64,000 bases of DNA from Siccirubricoccus sp. G192 (GCF_019084075.1 NZ_JAHREN010000001.1:3383501-3447500); one strand, 5' to 3'. Shown: positions 27,716 to 36,961, numbered from the stretch's first letter. A program made the numbers and translations. Notes: generated by a model from the letters alone, not told the origin.

Positions 27716-28390
27716 ATGAGCCGAGGCATCGCGGTTTCCGAGACAGTCCAGCCAACCGCCGGCGTCGAATCCGCGCCGGCCGTGCCGACCCGCATCCTCG
27801 ATGTGGCGCAGGAACTCTTTGCCGAGCATGGCTATGCCGCCACCTCCACCCGCGCCATCGCGGAAGGCGCGCGGGTCAACCTGGCGCAGTTGCACTACCA
27901 CTTCGGCGCCAAGCGGGACCTGTTCAAGGCCGCCTATCTGCGCGGCGCGGTGCAGGTCACGGAGGCACGGCAAAGGGCCCTGGCCGAGGCCCTGGCACGT
28001 CACCCGGAAGGCGTCGTGCCACTGGAGGAGCTGGTCCGCAGCTTCGTCACCCCCTTCATGCTCAATGGCGCGACGCCCGAGGGCCGCGCCACCATGCGGA
28101 TGCATGCCAGGTTGCACACCGAACCGGGCGACATCTCGAAGGAGGTGCTGAGCCTGGTCTATGACGAGACCACGCTTGCCTATGTCGCGGCCTTCCGGCG
28201 CAGCCTGCCGCATCTGAGTCACGAGACGCTCTGCTGGCGCCTGTATTTCATGATGGGCGCCTATCGCTACACGCTGCTCCGCACCGGGCGGCTGGAGGCG
28301 ATGTCCGGCGGCGCCTGCGACAGCGGCGACTTCGACCGCGCGGTGGCGGAGATCCTGCCCTTCCTCACCGCCGGACTCGCCGCGCCCTAG
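27716..28390 (+). CDS. TetR/AcrR family transcriptional regulator
   Basis: ATG 27716 with RBS AAGGAGAGGG gives 224 residues. The N-terminal helix-turn-helix is evident: RILDVAQELFAEHGYAATSTRAIAEGARVNLAQLHYHF. The C-terminal ligand domain includes LVRSFVTPFMLNGATPEGR and SHETLCWRLYFMMGAYRYTL, resembling the CerR-type C-terminal family. It is transcribed away from the acyl-CoA-dehydrogenase/VOC pair with a palindrome in between, so it probably represses that pair and itself. The inducer is unknown. Its TAG stop forms the edge of a block of hairpins. Confidence 0.9.
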   Translation: MSRGIAVSETVQPTAGVESAPAVPTRILDVAQELFAEHGYAATSTRAIAEGARVNLAQLHYHFGAKRDLFKAAYLRGAVQVTEARQRALAEALARHPEGVVPLEELVRSFVTPFMLNGATPEGRATMRMHARLHTEPGDISKEVLSLVYDETTLAYVAAFRRSLPHLSHETLCWRLYFMMGAYRYTLLRTGRLEAMSGGACDSGDFDRAVAEILPFLTAGLAAP

Positions 28391-28598
28391 TGGTCCGATC
28401 CTGACACTTGGTTCCCAAGTGTCAGGTGAATCGGCCCACAAAATCAACGGCTAGTGGTGCGTGCCAGGCGGTAACAACCGTCTGGCACGCACCACTAGAT
28501 CACGGTCTTCCGGACTGTGATCCAGGTTTTCCTCATGCGGCCAACTTCGCCGCCCTGGCCGGAAGCGCCTGACGTTTCCAGCCAAGGCGGCGTTGGCC
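28390..28598. repeat. Block of four consecutive hairpins between convergent genes (family B)
   Basis: This 207-base convergent gap is almost entirely palindromic. B1: GTGGTCCGAT (28390-28399) with ATCGGCCCAC (28430-28439) around an 11-base inner stem CTGACACTTGG/CCAAGTGTCAG. B2: a 22-base arm at 28451-28472 with 28477-28498, loop AACA, one G-T pair. B3: GATCACGGTC (28498-28507) with GACTGTGATC (28513-28522). B4: GGCCAAC and CGCCGCC (28539-28555) with GGCGGCG and TTGGCC ending at 28598, imperfect. B1 shares the CSGAT / TGAATCSG plan with families A and C. At least B2 should terminate transcription from either side. Confidence 0.75.
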
Positions 28599-29608
28599 TA
28601 GCCGGTGACGGGAACGCGCCCCTCGATCGGATATTGCGGGTCGTTGTAGCCGGGTGTGGAGGGATGCCCGGGCGAGACCAGGCGGTTCACCAGCGCCTCA
28701 TCCGCCGCGGTGAAGCGGGTGCCGAGCGCGGCGATGTAGTCCTCCAGATGCGCCTCGGTGCGCGGGCCGACGATGGTGCCGGTGATCAGCGCATTGTTCA
28801 GCACCCAGGCGATGGCGAAATGCGCCGGGCTGGTGCCGGCAGCCTCGGCATGGGCGCGGATGGTCTGGGCGATCTCCAGCGATTCGGCGCGAAGCTCCGT
28901 CTCCAGCATGCGCCTGTCACCACGCGCAGCGCGGCTTTCCGCCGGCGGCGCCGCGCCCGGCGCGTATTTCGCCGTCAGCACGCCGCGCGCCAGCGGGCTA
29001 TAGGGCACGAGGCCGAGGCCGTAATGCACCGCGGCCGGGATCTGCTCCACCTCCGGCTGGCGGTTCATGGCGTTGTAGTAGGGCTGCGAGACCACCGGCC
29101 GGTCGATCCCCATCCGGTCGCAGAGGTTGCAGATCTCCGCGATCCGCCAGGAGCGGTAGTTGGAGACGCCGAAATGCCGGATCTTGCCGGCGCGCACCAG
29201 GTCGCCAAGCGCCCGCACCGTCACTTCCAGCGGCGTCTCGTGATCCTCCTTGTGCAGGTAGAGGATATCGATGAAATCGGTCCGCAGCCGGCGCAGGCTG
29301 GCCTCGGCGCCCTGGATGACCCATTTCCGCGACAGGCCGCGCTCATTCGGGCCGCGCCCCATCGGGTTGGCAATCTTCGTCGCCAGCACCCAGGCGTTGC
29401 GCTGCGGGGCGATGGCTTCCCCCACCACCTCCTCGGACCGGCCGCCATTATAGGCATCGGCGGTGTCGAGGAAATTGAAGCCGGCCTCGGCTGCACGGGC
29501 GATCAGGCGTTGGCTGGTGGCGGCATCGGTGGCGCCGCCGAACATCATGGTCCCCAGGCAGAGCCGGCTGACCTGCAGCCCGCTGCGGCCCAATACGCGG
29601 TATTCCAT
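28598..29608 (-). CDS. Aldo/keto reductase
   Basis: A 336-residue TIM-barrel oxidoreductase. The catalytic tetrad is present: D48 and Y53 in FNFLDTADAY, K78 in LATKIA, and H119 in DILYLHKED. The NADPH-binding C-terminal part has IVGPRTEAHLEDYIAALG. It is of the general stress/voltage-channel-beta type (AKR subfamilies with YxxxGxSEEVVGEA), reducing aldehydes or ketones with unknown preference. It stands alone, with a convergent TetR gene on one side and dadA 116 bases away on the other. Confidence 0.92.
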   Translation of the reverse strand: MEYRVLGRSGLQVSRLCLGTMMFGGATDAATSQRLIARAAEAGFNFLDTADAYNGGRSEEVVGEAIAPQRNAWVLATKIANPMGRGPNERGLSRKWVIQGAEASLRRLRTDFIDILYLHKEDHETPLEVTVRALGDLVRAGKIRHFGVSNYRSWRIAEICNLCDRMGIDRPVVSQPYYNAMNRQPEVEQIPAAVHYGLGLVPYSPLARGVLTAKYAPGAAPPAESRAARGDRRMLETELRAESLEIAQTIRAHAEAAGTSPAHFAIAWVLNNALITGTIVGPRTEAHLEDYIAALGTRFTAADEALVNRLVSPGHPSTPGYNDPQYPIEGRVPVTG

Positions 29609-29724
29609 GCCTCTCTCCCCTGCCCGGCAACCCTCGGCGAAGGGGTAGCACCCGGAGGCCCGGGCTTGTAGCCCCGTCCCGGCGCGGCAGGCGTCGATGC
29701 CCGGAGCAACCTCGTGCCGGAGGC

Positions 29725-30984
29725 TCAGACCGCGGCGTAGCGGGAGAGCGCCAGGTCCTGGTGGTCGATCTCCGGCTTCCGGCCAGTGACGAGATCCGCG
29801 AGCAGCCGCCCGGAGCCGCAGGCCATGGTCCAGCCCAGGGTGCCATGCCCGGTATTGAGATGCAGGTTGCGGAGCCGCGTCGGCCCCACCACCGGCGTGC
29901 CATCCGGCGTCATCGGCCGGAGCCCGGTCCAGAAGGTGGCCTGCGCCAGGTCGCCGCCGCGCGGGAAAAGGTCGCGCACGGAATGCGCCAGCGTCTCCCG
30001 CCGCGGCGCCCGCAGGCGGAGCGAGAAGCCGGCCAGCTCCGCCGTGCCACCGACGCGGATGCGGTCGCCGAGCCGGGTGATGGCCACTTTATAGGTCTCG
30101 TCCATCACGGTGGAGACGGGCGCGGCCTTCGCATCCGTCACCGGCAGGGTCAGGGAATAGCCCTTCACCGGATAGACCGGCACCTTCACCCCGAGTGGCC
30201 GCAGCAGCGCCGGGGAATAGCTGCCCATCGCCACCACGTAGCTGTCGGCGCTGAGGCGCCCCTGGTCGGTGACGACGCCGGTGATGCGGTCGCCCTCTGC
30301 CTCCAGCCCCTGCACCGTCACGCCGTAGCGGAAGCGCACCCCGGCGGCCGTGGCCAAGGCGGCCAGGCGCTGGGTGAAGAGATGCGCGTCGCCGGTCTCG
30401 TCGCCCGGCAGGCGCAGGCCCCCCACGAACTTGCCCGGCACCAGCCCAAGCGCCGGCTCCGCCGCCACGCAGCCGGCAGGGTCGAGCAGTTCGTAGGGCA
30501 CCCGGAAGGCATCCAGCACGGCGGTATCGCCGCCGACCGCATCCAACTGCTTCTGGGTGCGGAAGAGCTGCAGGGTGCCCTTGCTGCGCTGGTCATAGGC
30601 GATGCCGGTCTCGGTGCGCAGGTCGCGCAGGCAGTCGCGGCTGTATTCGGCGAGCCGCACCATGCGCGACTTGTTCAGCGCATAGGCGGCCTCGGTGCAA
30701 TTGGCCAGCATCTGCGCCAGCCAGCGATAGAGCCCGCCATCCGCCTGCGGCCAGAGCACCAGCGGCCGGTGGCGCATCATCAGCCATTTCAGCGCCTTCA
30801 CCGGAATGCCCGGTCCGGCCCAGGGGGCGGAATAGCCGGGCGAGACCTGGCCGGCATTGGCGAAGCTGGTCTCCATGCCGGCGGCGGGCTGGCGGTCCAG
30901 CACCGTGACCTCATGGCCAGCGCGGGCCAGATACCAGGCGCTGGTCACGCCGACCACGCCGCTGCCCAGCACGATCACCCGCAT
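29725..30984 (-). CDS. dadA: D-amino acid dehydrogenase
   Basis: The 419-residue flavoprotein begins [29 protein letters not shown], the FAD-binding motif of DadA, and continues with [23 protein letters not shown], nearly invariant in the family. The C-terminal FAD-contacting end is [22 protein letters not shown]. It oxidises D-amino acids (mostly D-alanine) to keto acids on the inner membrane face, passing electrons to the quinone pool. No alanine racemase is adjacent. It is divergent from an Lrp/AsnC regulator, the usual control partner. Confidence 0.94.
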   Translation of the reverse strand: MRVIVLGSGVVGVTSAWYLARAGHEVTVLDRQPAAGMETSFANAGQVSPGYSAPWAGPGIPVKALKWLMMRHRPLVLWPQADGGLYRWLAQMLANCTEAAYALNKSRMVRLAEYSRDCLRDLRTETGIAYDQRSKGTLQLFRTQKQLDAVGGDTAVLDAFRVPYELLDPAGCVAAEPALGLVPGKFVGGLRLPGDETGDAHLFTQRLAALATAAGVRFRYGVTVQGLEAEGDRITGVVTDQGRLSADSYVVAMGSYSPALLRPLGVKVPVYPVKGYSLTLPVTDAKAAPVSTVMDETYKVAITRLGDRIRVGGTAELAGFSLRLRAPRRETLAHSVRDLFPRGGDLAQATFWTGLRPMTPDGTPVVGPTRLRNLHLNTGHGTLGWTMACGSGRLLADLVTGRKPEIDHQDLALSRYAAV

Positions 30985-31090
30985 GGAAGCCTCCCTCGCC
31001 GTCCCGTTCCGACCATCAGGCTAATCGGCTGGGCCTGCGCATTTCACGCCGCATGCTTGAATTCCTTGCGGTCCGGCATGGTTTATTCGC

Positions 31091-31567
31091 ATGATCCAGC
31101 GTCAATTCGCAGGAAATTGCGTGCACGCCTTGGACGAGCCCGACCGCGCCATCATTCGCCTGCTGCGCGCCGATGGCCGCATGAGCAATGCCGCGCTGGC
31201 GGAGGCGGTGGGCCTCTCGCCCTCCGCCTGCCTGCGCCGGCTGCGGCTGCTGGAACGGCGCGGGGTGATCCGCGGCTATACCGTCATCCTGGATGAGCCG
31301 GCGCCGCGCGATCTGGTGGTGGTGATCGTGCAGATCACCCTGGAACGCCAGACCGACGAGCATCTCCGCCGCTTCGAGGATGCGGTGCGCCGCTGCCCCG
31401 AGGTGCGCGAATGCTACCTGATGACCGGTATCGCCGACTACCTGCTGCGGGTGGAGGCGCGCGACGCCGCGGATTATGAGCGCATCCACAAGGAGCAGCT
31501 CTCGCGGATGCCCGGCGTCGCGCGCATCCAGTCCAGCTTCGCCATCCGCAGCGTGATCCGCGGTTGA
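31091..31567 (+). CDS. Lrp/AsnC family transcriptional regulator
   Basis: A winged helix-turn-helix (DEPDRAIIRLLRADGRMSNAALAEAVGLSPSACLRRLRLLE) is followed by an effector-binding RAM domain (VVVIVQITLERQT, CYLMTGIADYLLRVEARD). ATG 31091 gives 158 residues, but GTG 31121 gives 148 and leaves an inverted repeat (31103-31119) upstream of the gene; the latter start is quite possible. Transcribed away from dadA, it likely senses an amino acid and controls dadA and itself. Confidence 0.92.
   Translation: MIQRQFAGNCVHALDEPDRAIIRLLRADGRMSNAALAEAVGLSPSACLRRLRLLERRGVIRGYTVILDEPAPRDLVVVIVQITLERQTDEHLRRFEDAVRRCPEVRECYLMTGIADYLLRVEARDAADYERIHKEQLSRMPGVARIQSSFAIRSVIRG
31103..31119. promoter_or_regulatory. 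Inverted repeat CAATT-N7-AATTG, candidate Lrp-type operator
   Basis: CAATT (31103-31107) and AATTG (31115-31119) form a spaced, AT-rich dyad in an otherwise GC-rich region, with GAATTC at 31059-31064 as a possible second box in the dadA-lrp gap. Lrp-family sites are typically AT-rich dyads of about this size. If real, it favours the GTG 31121 start for the regulator. Confidence 0.4.
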
Positions 31568-31596
31568 GGCGGGGCCAGAGCAGGATCAGGGCGTGC

Positions 31597-31824
31597 TCAC
31601 CAGAACAACCAGAGGAGGAGCCCCACAAGGCACCACAGCAAGATCGACACCACGATAGCCACGGCAACGCCCTGAAAGGGAGCGAGATCGCTTCGCTTCG
31701 CCTCGCGCGTTACGGGCGCTTCTTCGGGGGATGCGCCGCGCCCTTGTTCCGACTGCGCCACAATACCACCGCTGGCTGTATTTTGCGCCCACTGGTTGAA
31801 GAAGTGCGAAGAAGCCTGTGGCAA
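31597..31824 (-). CDS. Small single-span membrane protein
   Basis: A possible 75-residue protein whose last part, DLAPFQGVAVAIVVSILLW followed by CLVGLLLWLFW, is a clear membrane helix at the extreme C-terminus; the N-terminal 50 residues are polar. The frame opens with TTG 31824; GTG 31761 would give 54 residues, and neither has a good RBS. The tail-anchored arrangement and the location beside a sugar-phosphate transferase gene (divergent, 128 bases) hint at a surface-polysaccharide link, which is inference. It may be unexpressed. Confidence 0.45.
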   Translation of the reverse strand: MPQASSHFFNQWAQNTASGGIVAQSEQGRGASPEEAPVTREAKRSDLAPFQGVAVAIVVSILLWCLVGLLLWLFW

Positions 31825-31952
31825 TCATTGCGGGCTCAATAAGGGCACGGTAAGGTTATCGCGCCCGCGGACCCTCTGAACTTCAATTTACTTCGCCGCA
31901 CTATGTCAACGGATGTATTCGCAGTGGCTCCACTCGCCATGGGCCGAATACG

Positions 31953-32594
31953 ATGTCTGGTCTGATCGCTCGCGGTTCGAATGGCGTCCCCGGTCCTCCC
32001 CTGGCACCTCGCTGGCGCAGGCCCAGCTGGGAAGCGCTGCGGCCCAAAGCCAAGCGGTCCATCGATGTGGCAGTCGCGACGATGCTGCTGATTCTCGTGG
32101 CGCCGACATTCCTCCTGGTTGCCCTGGCTGTCGTCCTTGACGGTGGACCCGTGTTCTGCCGGCTGCGCCACGTCGGCTGCGGCGGTCGCGAGTTCAATCG
32201 CCTGCGGTTCCGCACCACGCTTCGGGCCAGCCAACCGGCGGCGCCCCATCCCCGGCCGGAGACCACAGGGCTGGGCGAGTTGTTGTGCATGCTCCGGCTG
32301 GATGAATTGCCGCAGTTGCTCAATGTGCTGCGGGGCGACATGAGCCTGGTTGGGCCGCGGCCGGCGACGAGGGAGGAGCTGGACCGGTTCCATGCCCCGC
32401 TTGGCCTGGTTCAGGACTACATCGCGGTGCGCCCGGGCCTGGTGGGGCCCGCGCAGATCAGCGACGCCGGACTCAGCGACAGGGCCCGTATCGGGTTGGA
32501 TGCCGCCTATGGGCACAGCCCGTCGCTGCGAACCGACCTTCTTCTCCTGGGGCGCGCCCTCGGCCTCATCTCACACCAGCGCTGGACCGTCTGA
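31953..32594 (+). CDS. Sugar-1-phosphate transferase (bacterial sugar transferase, PglC/ExoY-like)
   Basis: This 213-residue monotopic phosphoglycosyl transferase has the re-entrant helix KRSIDVAVATMLLILVAPTF, a nucleotide region VFCRLRHVGCGGREF, the catalytic Asp-Glu dyad in LRLDELPQLLNVLRG, and DMSLVGPRPAT with RPGLVGPAQIS near the end. It lacks the extra N-terminal membrane bundle of WcaJ/WbaP types. It would load a sugar phosphate onto undecaprenyl phosphate at the inner membrane to begin capsule, exopolysaccharide or O-unit assembly. No other glycosyltransferase is nearby, so it is an orphan; its base composition is slightly less GC-rich than that of neighbours. Confidence 0.9.
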   Translation: MSGLIARGSNGVPGPPLAPRWRRPSWEALRPKAKRSIDVAVATMLLILVAPTFLLVALAVVLDGGPVFCRLRHVGCGGREFNRLRFRTTLRASQPAAPHPRPETTGLGELLCMLRLDELPQLLNVLRGDMSLVGPRPATREELDRFHAPLGLVQDYIAVRPGLVGPAQISDAGLSDRARIGLDAAYGHSPSLRTDLLLLGRALGLISHQRWTV

Positions 32595-32685
32595 GTCGTC
32601 CGGAGGCGTAGCCGGGAGACGTGAGCCGGCCGGCAGGAAACAAGCCGTTCGACGAAGGGCATGCCGATCCTGCCGGGGTGCGGCC

Positions 32686-33609
32686 CTACCCGCGCTGCGG
32701 CATCGCCTCCGGCACCACCGTCTTCACCAGCGTGGCGTCGAGCGACTCATAGGCGTGATAGCCGATGGTCTCGTAGAGTTCGGCGCGGGTCTGCATGCGG
32801 TCCACCATGCCATGGGTGCCGCCGTCGCGGCGGATGACGGCATAGAGCTCCTCCATCGCGCGGGCCGCCACCCGCAGATGCGAGACCGGCCAGATTACCA
32901 TGGCATAGCCCATCGCCTGGAACTCGGCTGCGGTGAAGAAGGGCGTGCGGCCGAATTCGGTCATGTTGGCCAGCAGCTTCACCCCCGGCATCCGGCGGGC
33001 GAATTCGGTGAACATCTCGGCGGTGTTCAGCGCTTCCGGGAAGATCGCATCGGCGCCGGCCTCCAGATAAAGCTTCGCCCGGGCCACCGCACCGTCCATC
33101 CCCTCGCTCGCCGCCGCATCGGTGCGCGCGATGATATAGAGGTGCTTCCGCGCCTTGCGCGCCGCCGCCACCTTGGCCGCCATGTCATGCGCATCGGCCA
33201 GCTTCTTGTCGTTGAGATGGCCGCATTTCTTGGGCAGCAACTGGTCTTCCAGGTGCACGGCGCCGGCCCCGGCCTCCTCGAAGGCGCGGACCATGTGCAT
33301 GACGTTCAGCGCCTCGCCATAGCCGGTATCGCCATCCACCAGCATGGGCAGCCCGGCGGCGCGGGAGACTTGGCGGATGTAGAAGCAGACCTCGTCCACC
33401 GTGATCATGCCGAGATCGGGCAGGCCCATGGTCGCGGTCATCGCCGCGCCCGAGAGATAGAGCGCCTCGAACCCCGCCCGCTTCGCCAGCAGGGCGGAGA
33501 TGCCGAGATGCGCGCCCGGCATCTGCAGGATTTCCGGCCGGTCCAGCAGGCGGCGGAAGCGGAGCCCCGCGGGCTCATCCGGCACATCGGCGGCGATCAC
33601 ATAGGGCAT
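32686..33609 (-). CDS. Isocitrate lyase/PEP mutase family protein (2-methylisocitrate lyase-like)
   Basis: ATG 33609 with AGGAG upstream gives 307 residues. It is a PrpB/PEP-mutase TIM barrel: LQMPGAHLGISALLAKRAGF, YLSGAAMTAT, the metal-site VDGDTGYGEALNV (Asp92, Asp94), and the catalytic loop KKCGH (127-131), which identifies the lyase branch rather than the mutase (which lacks that Cys). IIARTDA follows. It cleaves a C4-C7 dicarboxylate such as methylisocitrate or dimethylmalate. No methylcitrate synthase gene is adjacent. It follows the antiporter gene by 32 bases on the same strand. Confidence 0.88.
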   Translation of the reverse strand: MPYVIAADVPDEPAGLRFRRLLDRPEILQMPGAHLGISALLAKRAGFEALYLSGAAMTATMGLPDLGMITVDEVCFYIRQVSRAAGLPMLVDGDTGYGEALNVMHMVRAFEEAGAGAVHLEDQLLPKKCGHLNDKKLADAHDMAAKVAAARKARKHLYIIARTDAAASEGMDGAVARAKLYLEAGADAIFPEALNTAEMFTEFARRMPGVKLLANMTEFGRTPFFTAAEFQAMGYAMVIWPVSHLRVAARAMEELYAVIRRDGGTHGMVDRMQTRAELYETIGYHAYESLDATLVKTVVPEAMPQRG

Positions 33610-33641
33610 CGGGGGGCTCCTGTTCGGTGCGGCTGCAAGCC

Positions 33642-35066
33642 TCAGCGGAAGAAGACGAGGGTCAGCAGGATGAAAAGCGGGATCAGGATGGCAAGGGCCC
33701 AGCCGCAATAGCCGAAGAAGCCCGGCATGCGCACCCCCTGCTCCTCCACGATCGCCTTGACCATGAAATTGGGCGCATTGCCGATATAGCTATTGGCGCC
33801 CATGAAGACCGCGCCGCAGGAGATGGCGGCCAGCGTCAGCGCTCCCTCCCGCATCAGCACCCCGGCATCGCCGCCCGCCAGGTTGAAGAAGACCAGATAG
33901 GTCGGTGCATTGTCGAGGAAGGAGGAGAGCGCCCCGGTCAGCCAGAAATAGACCCAGGGGATCGGCTGCCCCGCTGCATCCGAGGTAAGCCCGACCAGCG
34001 CCGCCGCCGCCCCCTCCGGTCCCGCCCTCAGGATGGCCAGCAGCGGCGCCATGCAGACGAAGATGGCGGCAAAGAGCTTGGCCACCTCCGCCATCGCACC
34101 CCAGGCGAAGCCATTGGCCTCCCGCAACTGGGGCGAGGTGAGGCGGATGGAGGCCAGGGTGACGGCCAGGAAGGCGCCGACGGCGCAGAGCCGCTCGATC
34201 CCCAGATGCTCGCCCAGGATCACGACCTCGCCCGGCTGCCAGACGCCCTGCAGCAGCACGCAGCCCAGCACGGCGCCGAGCAGCGCCACGTTCACCCCAC
34301 CCTCGATGCCCGGCCGTTCCCGCACCGCGAGCACGGGCGGGCTTGGTTGCTCCTTCGCCCAGATCCAACTGTCCAGCAGCCAGTAGGCCAGCAGCAGCAG
34401 CACGGCGCAGAAGGCGAATTCCAGGAACAGATGGCTGGTGGTCCAGAAGAAGGATACCCCCTTCAGGAAGCCGAGATAGAGCGGCGGATCGCCCAGCGGC
34501 GTCAGGCTGCCGCCGATATTGCTCACCAGGAAGATGAAGAAGACGAAGGTATGGACCTTCCGGCGGCGGAAGGCATTGGCCCGCAGCACCGGCCGGATCA
34601 GCAGCATCGAGGCCCCCGTGGTACCCATGATGCTGGCAATCATGGTGCCCACCGCCAGCAGCGCCGTATTGGTCGCGGGCGTCCCCACCAGCGAGCCGCG
34701 CAGCAGCACCCCGCCCCCGGTGGTATAGAGCGCCAGCAGCAGGGCGGTGAAAGGGATATATTCCTGTGCAAGGATATGCCAGGCCTCCCGCGCCGCCATC
34801 TCCGGCCCGAAAACCGCGGCGAGGGGCAGCAGCAGCGCCACCACCCAGCCGGCGGCGATCTTGCCGTAGTGATGGTGCCAGAGGCGCCCAGCCAGCAGCG
34901 GCAGCAGCGCGATCGACAGCAGCAGGCCGGCGAAGGGCAGCCCCCAGAGCAGCGAGATCTGCCGCGGGTCCATCAGGCCGGCCGCCGTTGCCGGTCCCGC
35001 GGCAAGGATGGCAGGCAAGGCGAGCGGCGCGGCCCGCAGGGTTTCCTTCCATTCCGCCAACGGCAT
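33642..35066 (-). CDS. Sodium:proton antiporter, NhaD/citrate-carrier superfamily
   Basis: The 474-residue protein has about 11-12 hydrophobic spans. Family marks are VGTPATNTALLAVGTMIASIMG, the IFLVSNIGGSLTPLGDPPL element, a repeated second-half element GALSSFLDNAPTYLVFFNLA, and ISCGAVFMGANSYIGNAPNF. The duplicated TPLGDPP and DNAPT motifs are those of NhaD-type antiporters and related ion transporters. It sits in the inner membrane and exchanges Na+ for H+, or possibly carries an organic anion. It diverges from the CoxG-like gene with 147 bases between. Confidence 0.88.
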   Translation of the reverse strand: MPLAEWKETLRAAPLALPAILAAGPATAAGLMDPRQISLLWGLPFAGLLLSIALLPLLAGRLWHHHYGKIAAGWVVALLLPLAAVFGPEMAAREAWHILAQEYIPFTALLLALYTTGGGVLLRGSLVGTPATNTALLAVGTMIASIMGTTGASMLLIRPVLRANAFRRRKVHTFVFFIFLVSNIGGSLTPLGDPPLYLGFLKGVSFFWTTSHLFLEFAFCAVLLLLAYWLLDSWIWAKEQPSPPVLAVRERPGIEGGVNVALLGAVLGCVLLQGVWQPGEVVILGEHLGIERLCAVGAFLAVTLASIRLTSPQLREANGFAWGAMAEVAKLFAAIFVCMAPLLAILRAGPEGAAAALVGLTSDAAGQPIPWVYFWLTGALSSFLDNAPTYLVFFNLAGGDAGVLMREGALTLAAISCGAVFMGANSYIGNAPNFMVKAIVEEQGVRMPGFFGYCGWALAILIPLFILLTLVFFR

Positions 35067-35213
35067 TTCCCTCCGCCCAGTCGCCGTCGTTCTACAGGAA
35101 GACCAGCGCCGTCACGAGGCCGCGAGGCACCGGCGCTCGCGGCTGCCGGCCGCCCGGGGGTTCCCCTCCCCGCCCCCCGCCCGTAAGGTCCGGATCGAAT
35201 TCGGGAGCATGCC

Positions 35214-35980
35214 ATGGAGATGTCAGGCGAGCGGCGCATCCCCGCGCCGCGCCAGCAGGTCTGGGAAGCGCTGAACGACCCGGAGGCGCTGCGCACCGCC
35301 ATTCCCGGCTGCGAGTCAGTCGAGCGGGTGGGCGAGGACCAGTTCCAGGCCAGGGTCGCGGTGAAGCTCGGCCCGATGGCGGCCAACTTGGCGGCAAGGT
35401 GAAGCTGGAGAACCTGAACCCACCGGCCAGCTACACGATCTCGGGAGAGGGCAATGGCGGCGCCATGGGCTTCGCCAAGGGCGGCGCCGATGTGGCGCTG
35501 GAGGAAGCCGGCCCGGCCGAGACCATCCTGCGCTACCAGGTGAAGGCGCAGGTCGGCGGCAAGATGGCGCAATTGGGCGCCCGCCTGATCGATAGCACCG
35601 CGAAGCAGATGGCCGACCAGTTCTTCGACCGCTTCGCCGCGCAACTGACCCCTGCCGCGCCGGTTGACAATGGCTCCATGACAGGAGCCGCCGACATGGC
35701 CCAACCCATCCCTGGCGTCACCCCGGTGCCTGGCACCGATACCGAGTATCTCGGCGACCCGGAGCGGCTGAGGACCAGCCCCGTCACGCATCATGGCGTG
35801 CCGCCGGTGACCGGGCGCACCGATGCCGCCCATGGCGGCGAAATCAGCCCGCCGCCTTCGCGGCCGGAGGATTTCCGCCCGCTGCGCCTCATCACCATGA
35901 TCGAGCCCTTCGGCCTGCCGCTGCAATTCTGGATCGGCTGCGTGCTGATGCTCATCATCCTGGCGCTGATGTTCCTGTGA
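35214..35980 (+). CDS. CoxG family SRPBCC protein (one-base frameshift)
   Basis: The first frame gives MEMSGERRIPAPRQQVWEAL through VKLGPMAANL; the remainder, GGKVKLENLNPPASYTISG to the end, is one frame over. Inserting one G at 35390-35391 gives about 255 residues with the family pattern continuous. The SRPBCC lipid-binding-like fold occupies the first 150 residues. A Pro/Thr-rich linker and a C-terminal membrane helix (IGCVLMLIILALMFL) follow. CoxG anchors the CoxDE maturation factors to the membrane in CO dehydrogenase systems. Overlaps the MoxR gene by 4 bases. Confidence 0.88.
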
Positions 35981-36936
35981 GCGGTCCCGCCGTGGAGCAA
36001 GGCAGCGTCACGCCGCAGGCGGAAGGCATGGACGCGCCTTTGCCGGACACCGTCGAGGCGACGCAGCGCCTGCTCGCCCGCGGCGGCTATGTGGCGGACC
36101 GGGCGCTGGCGACCACGGTGCACCTGGCCCTCAGGATGGGCCGGCCGCTCTTCCTGGAGGGCGAGCCCGGCACCGGCAAGACCGAGATCGCCAAGGTGCT
36201 CGCCAGGGAACTGCCGCGCCGCCTGGTGCGGCTGCAATGCTATGACGGGCTCGATCTCTCCGCCGCGGCCTATGAGTGGAACCATGCGCGGCAGTTAATG
36301 GCGATCCGGCTGGCCGAGGCGAGCGGTGAAACCGACCGCGAGGCGCTGGAACGCGGCATCTACGACCGCCGCTTCCTGCAGGAGCGGCCACTATTGCAGG
36401 CGCTTTCGCCCGAGGGCGGGCCGGCGGTGCTGCTGATCGACGAGCTCGACCGCGCGGACGAGCCTTTCGAGGCCTTCCTGCTGGAGATCCTGGCGGATTT
36501 CCAGATCACCGTGCCGGAGCTCGGCACCATCGCGGCCAGGGTGCCGCCGGTGGTGGTCATCACCTCCAACCGCACACGGGAGGTGCATGACGCGATCCGC
36601 CGCCGCTGCCTCTATCACTGGGTCGACTACCCGGATGCGGCCCGCGAGCGCGCCATCCTGAAGATCCGCGCGCCCGGCGTGCCGGAACGCCTCTCGGCCG
36701 AGGTGGTGGCCTTCGTGCAGCGCCTGCGCGGCGGCGACTATTTCAAGCTGCCCGGCGTCGCCGAGACCATCGACTGGGCCGCGGCGCTCTCGGCACTCGA
36801 TGCCAAGGAGCTGGAACCGGGCTCGGTCGACGAAACCCTCGGCGTGCTGCTGAAATACCAGGACGACATCGCCAGGCTGCGCGGCGCCGAGGCGGCGAAG
36901 CTGGTCGCCGAGGCGAAACAGGCCGCGGCGGCGTGA
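35977..36936 (+). CDS. MoxR family AAA+ ATPase (CoxD-like)
   Basis: The 319-residue protein starts at GTG 35977, overlapping the CoxG-like stop; ATG 36028 is an alternative. It has Walker A GEPGTGKT, Walker B AVLLIDELDRADEPFEAF, sensor-1 VVITSNRTREVHDAIRRRC and LPGVAETIDWAAALS. MoxR ATPases remodel metalloenzyme precursors together with a von Willebrand-A partner, here the following CoxE-like gene. In CO dehydrogenase, CoxD assembles the [CuSMoO2] site; for other hydroxylases the job is cofactor insertion. Confidence 0.92.
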   Translation: MSGPAVEQGSVTPQAEGMDAPLPDTVEATQRLLARGGYVADRALATTVHLALRMGRPLFLEGEPGTGKTEIAKVLARELPRRLVRLQCYDGLDLSAAAYEWNHARQLMAIRLAEASGETDREALERGIYDRRFLQERPLLQALSPEGGPAVLLIDELDRADEPFEAFLLEILADFQITVPELGTIAARVPPVVVITSNRTREVHDAIRRRCLYHWVDYPDAARERAILKIRAPGVPERLSAEVVAFVQRLRGGDYFKLPGVAETIDWAAALSALDAKELEPGSVDETLGVLLKYQDDIARLRGAEAAKLVAEAKQAAAA

Positions 36937-36961
36937 CGGCGGGGCTGGCCGTCAGAGGCCG

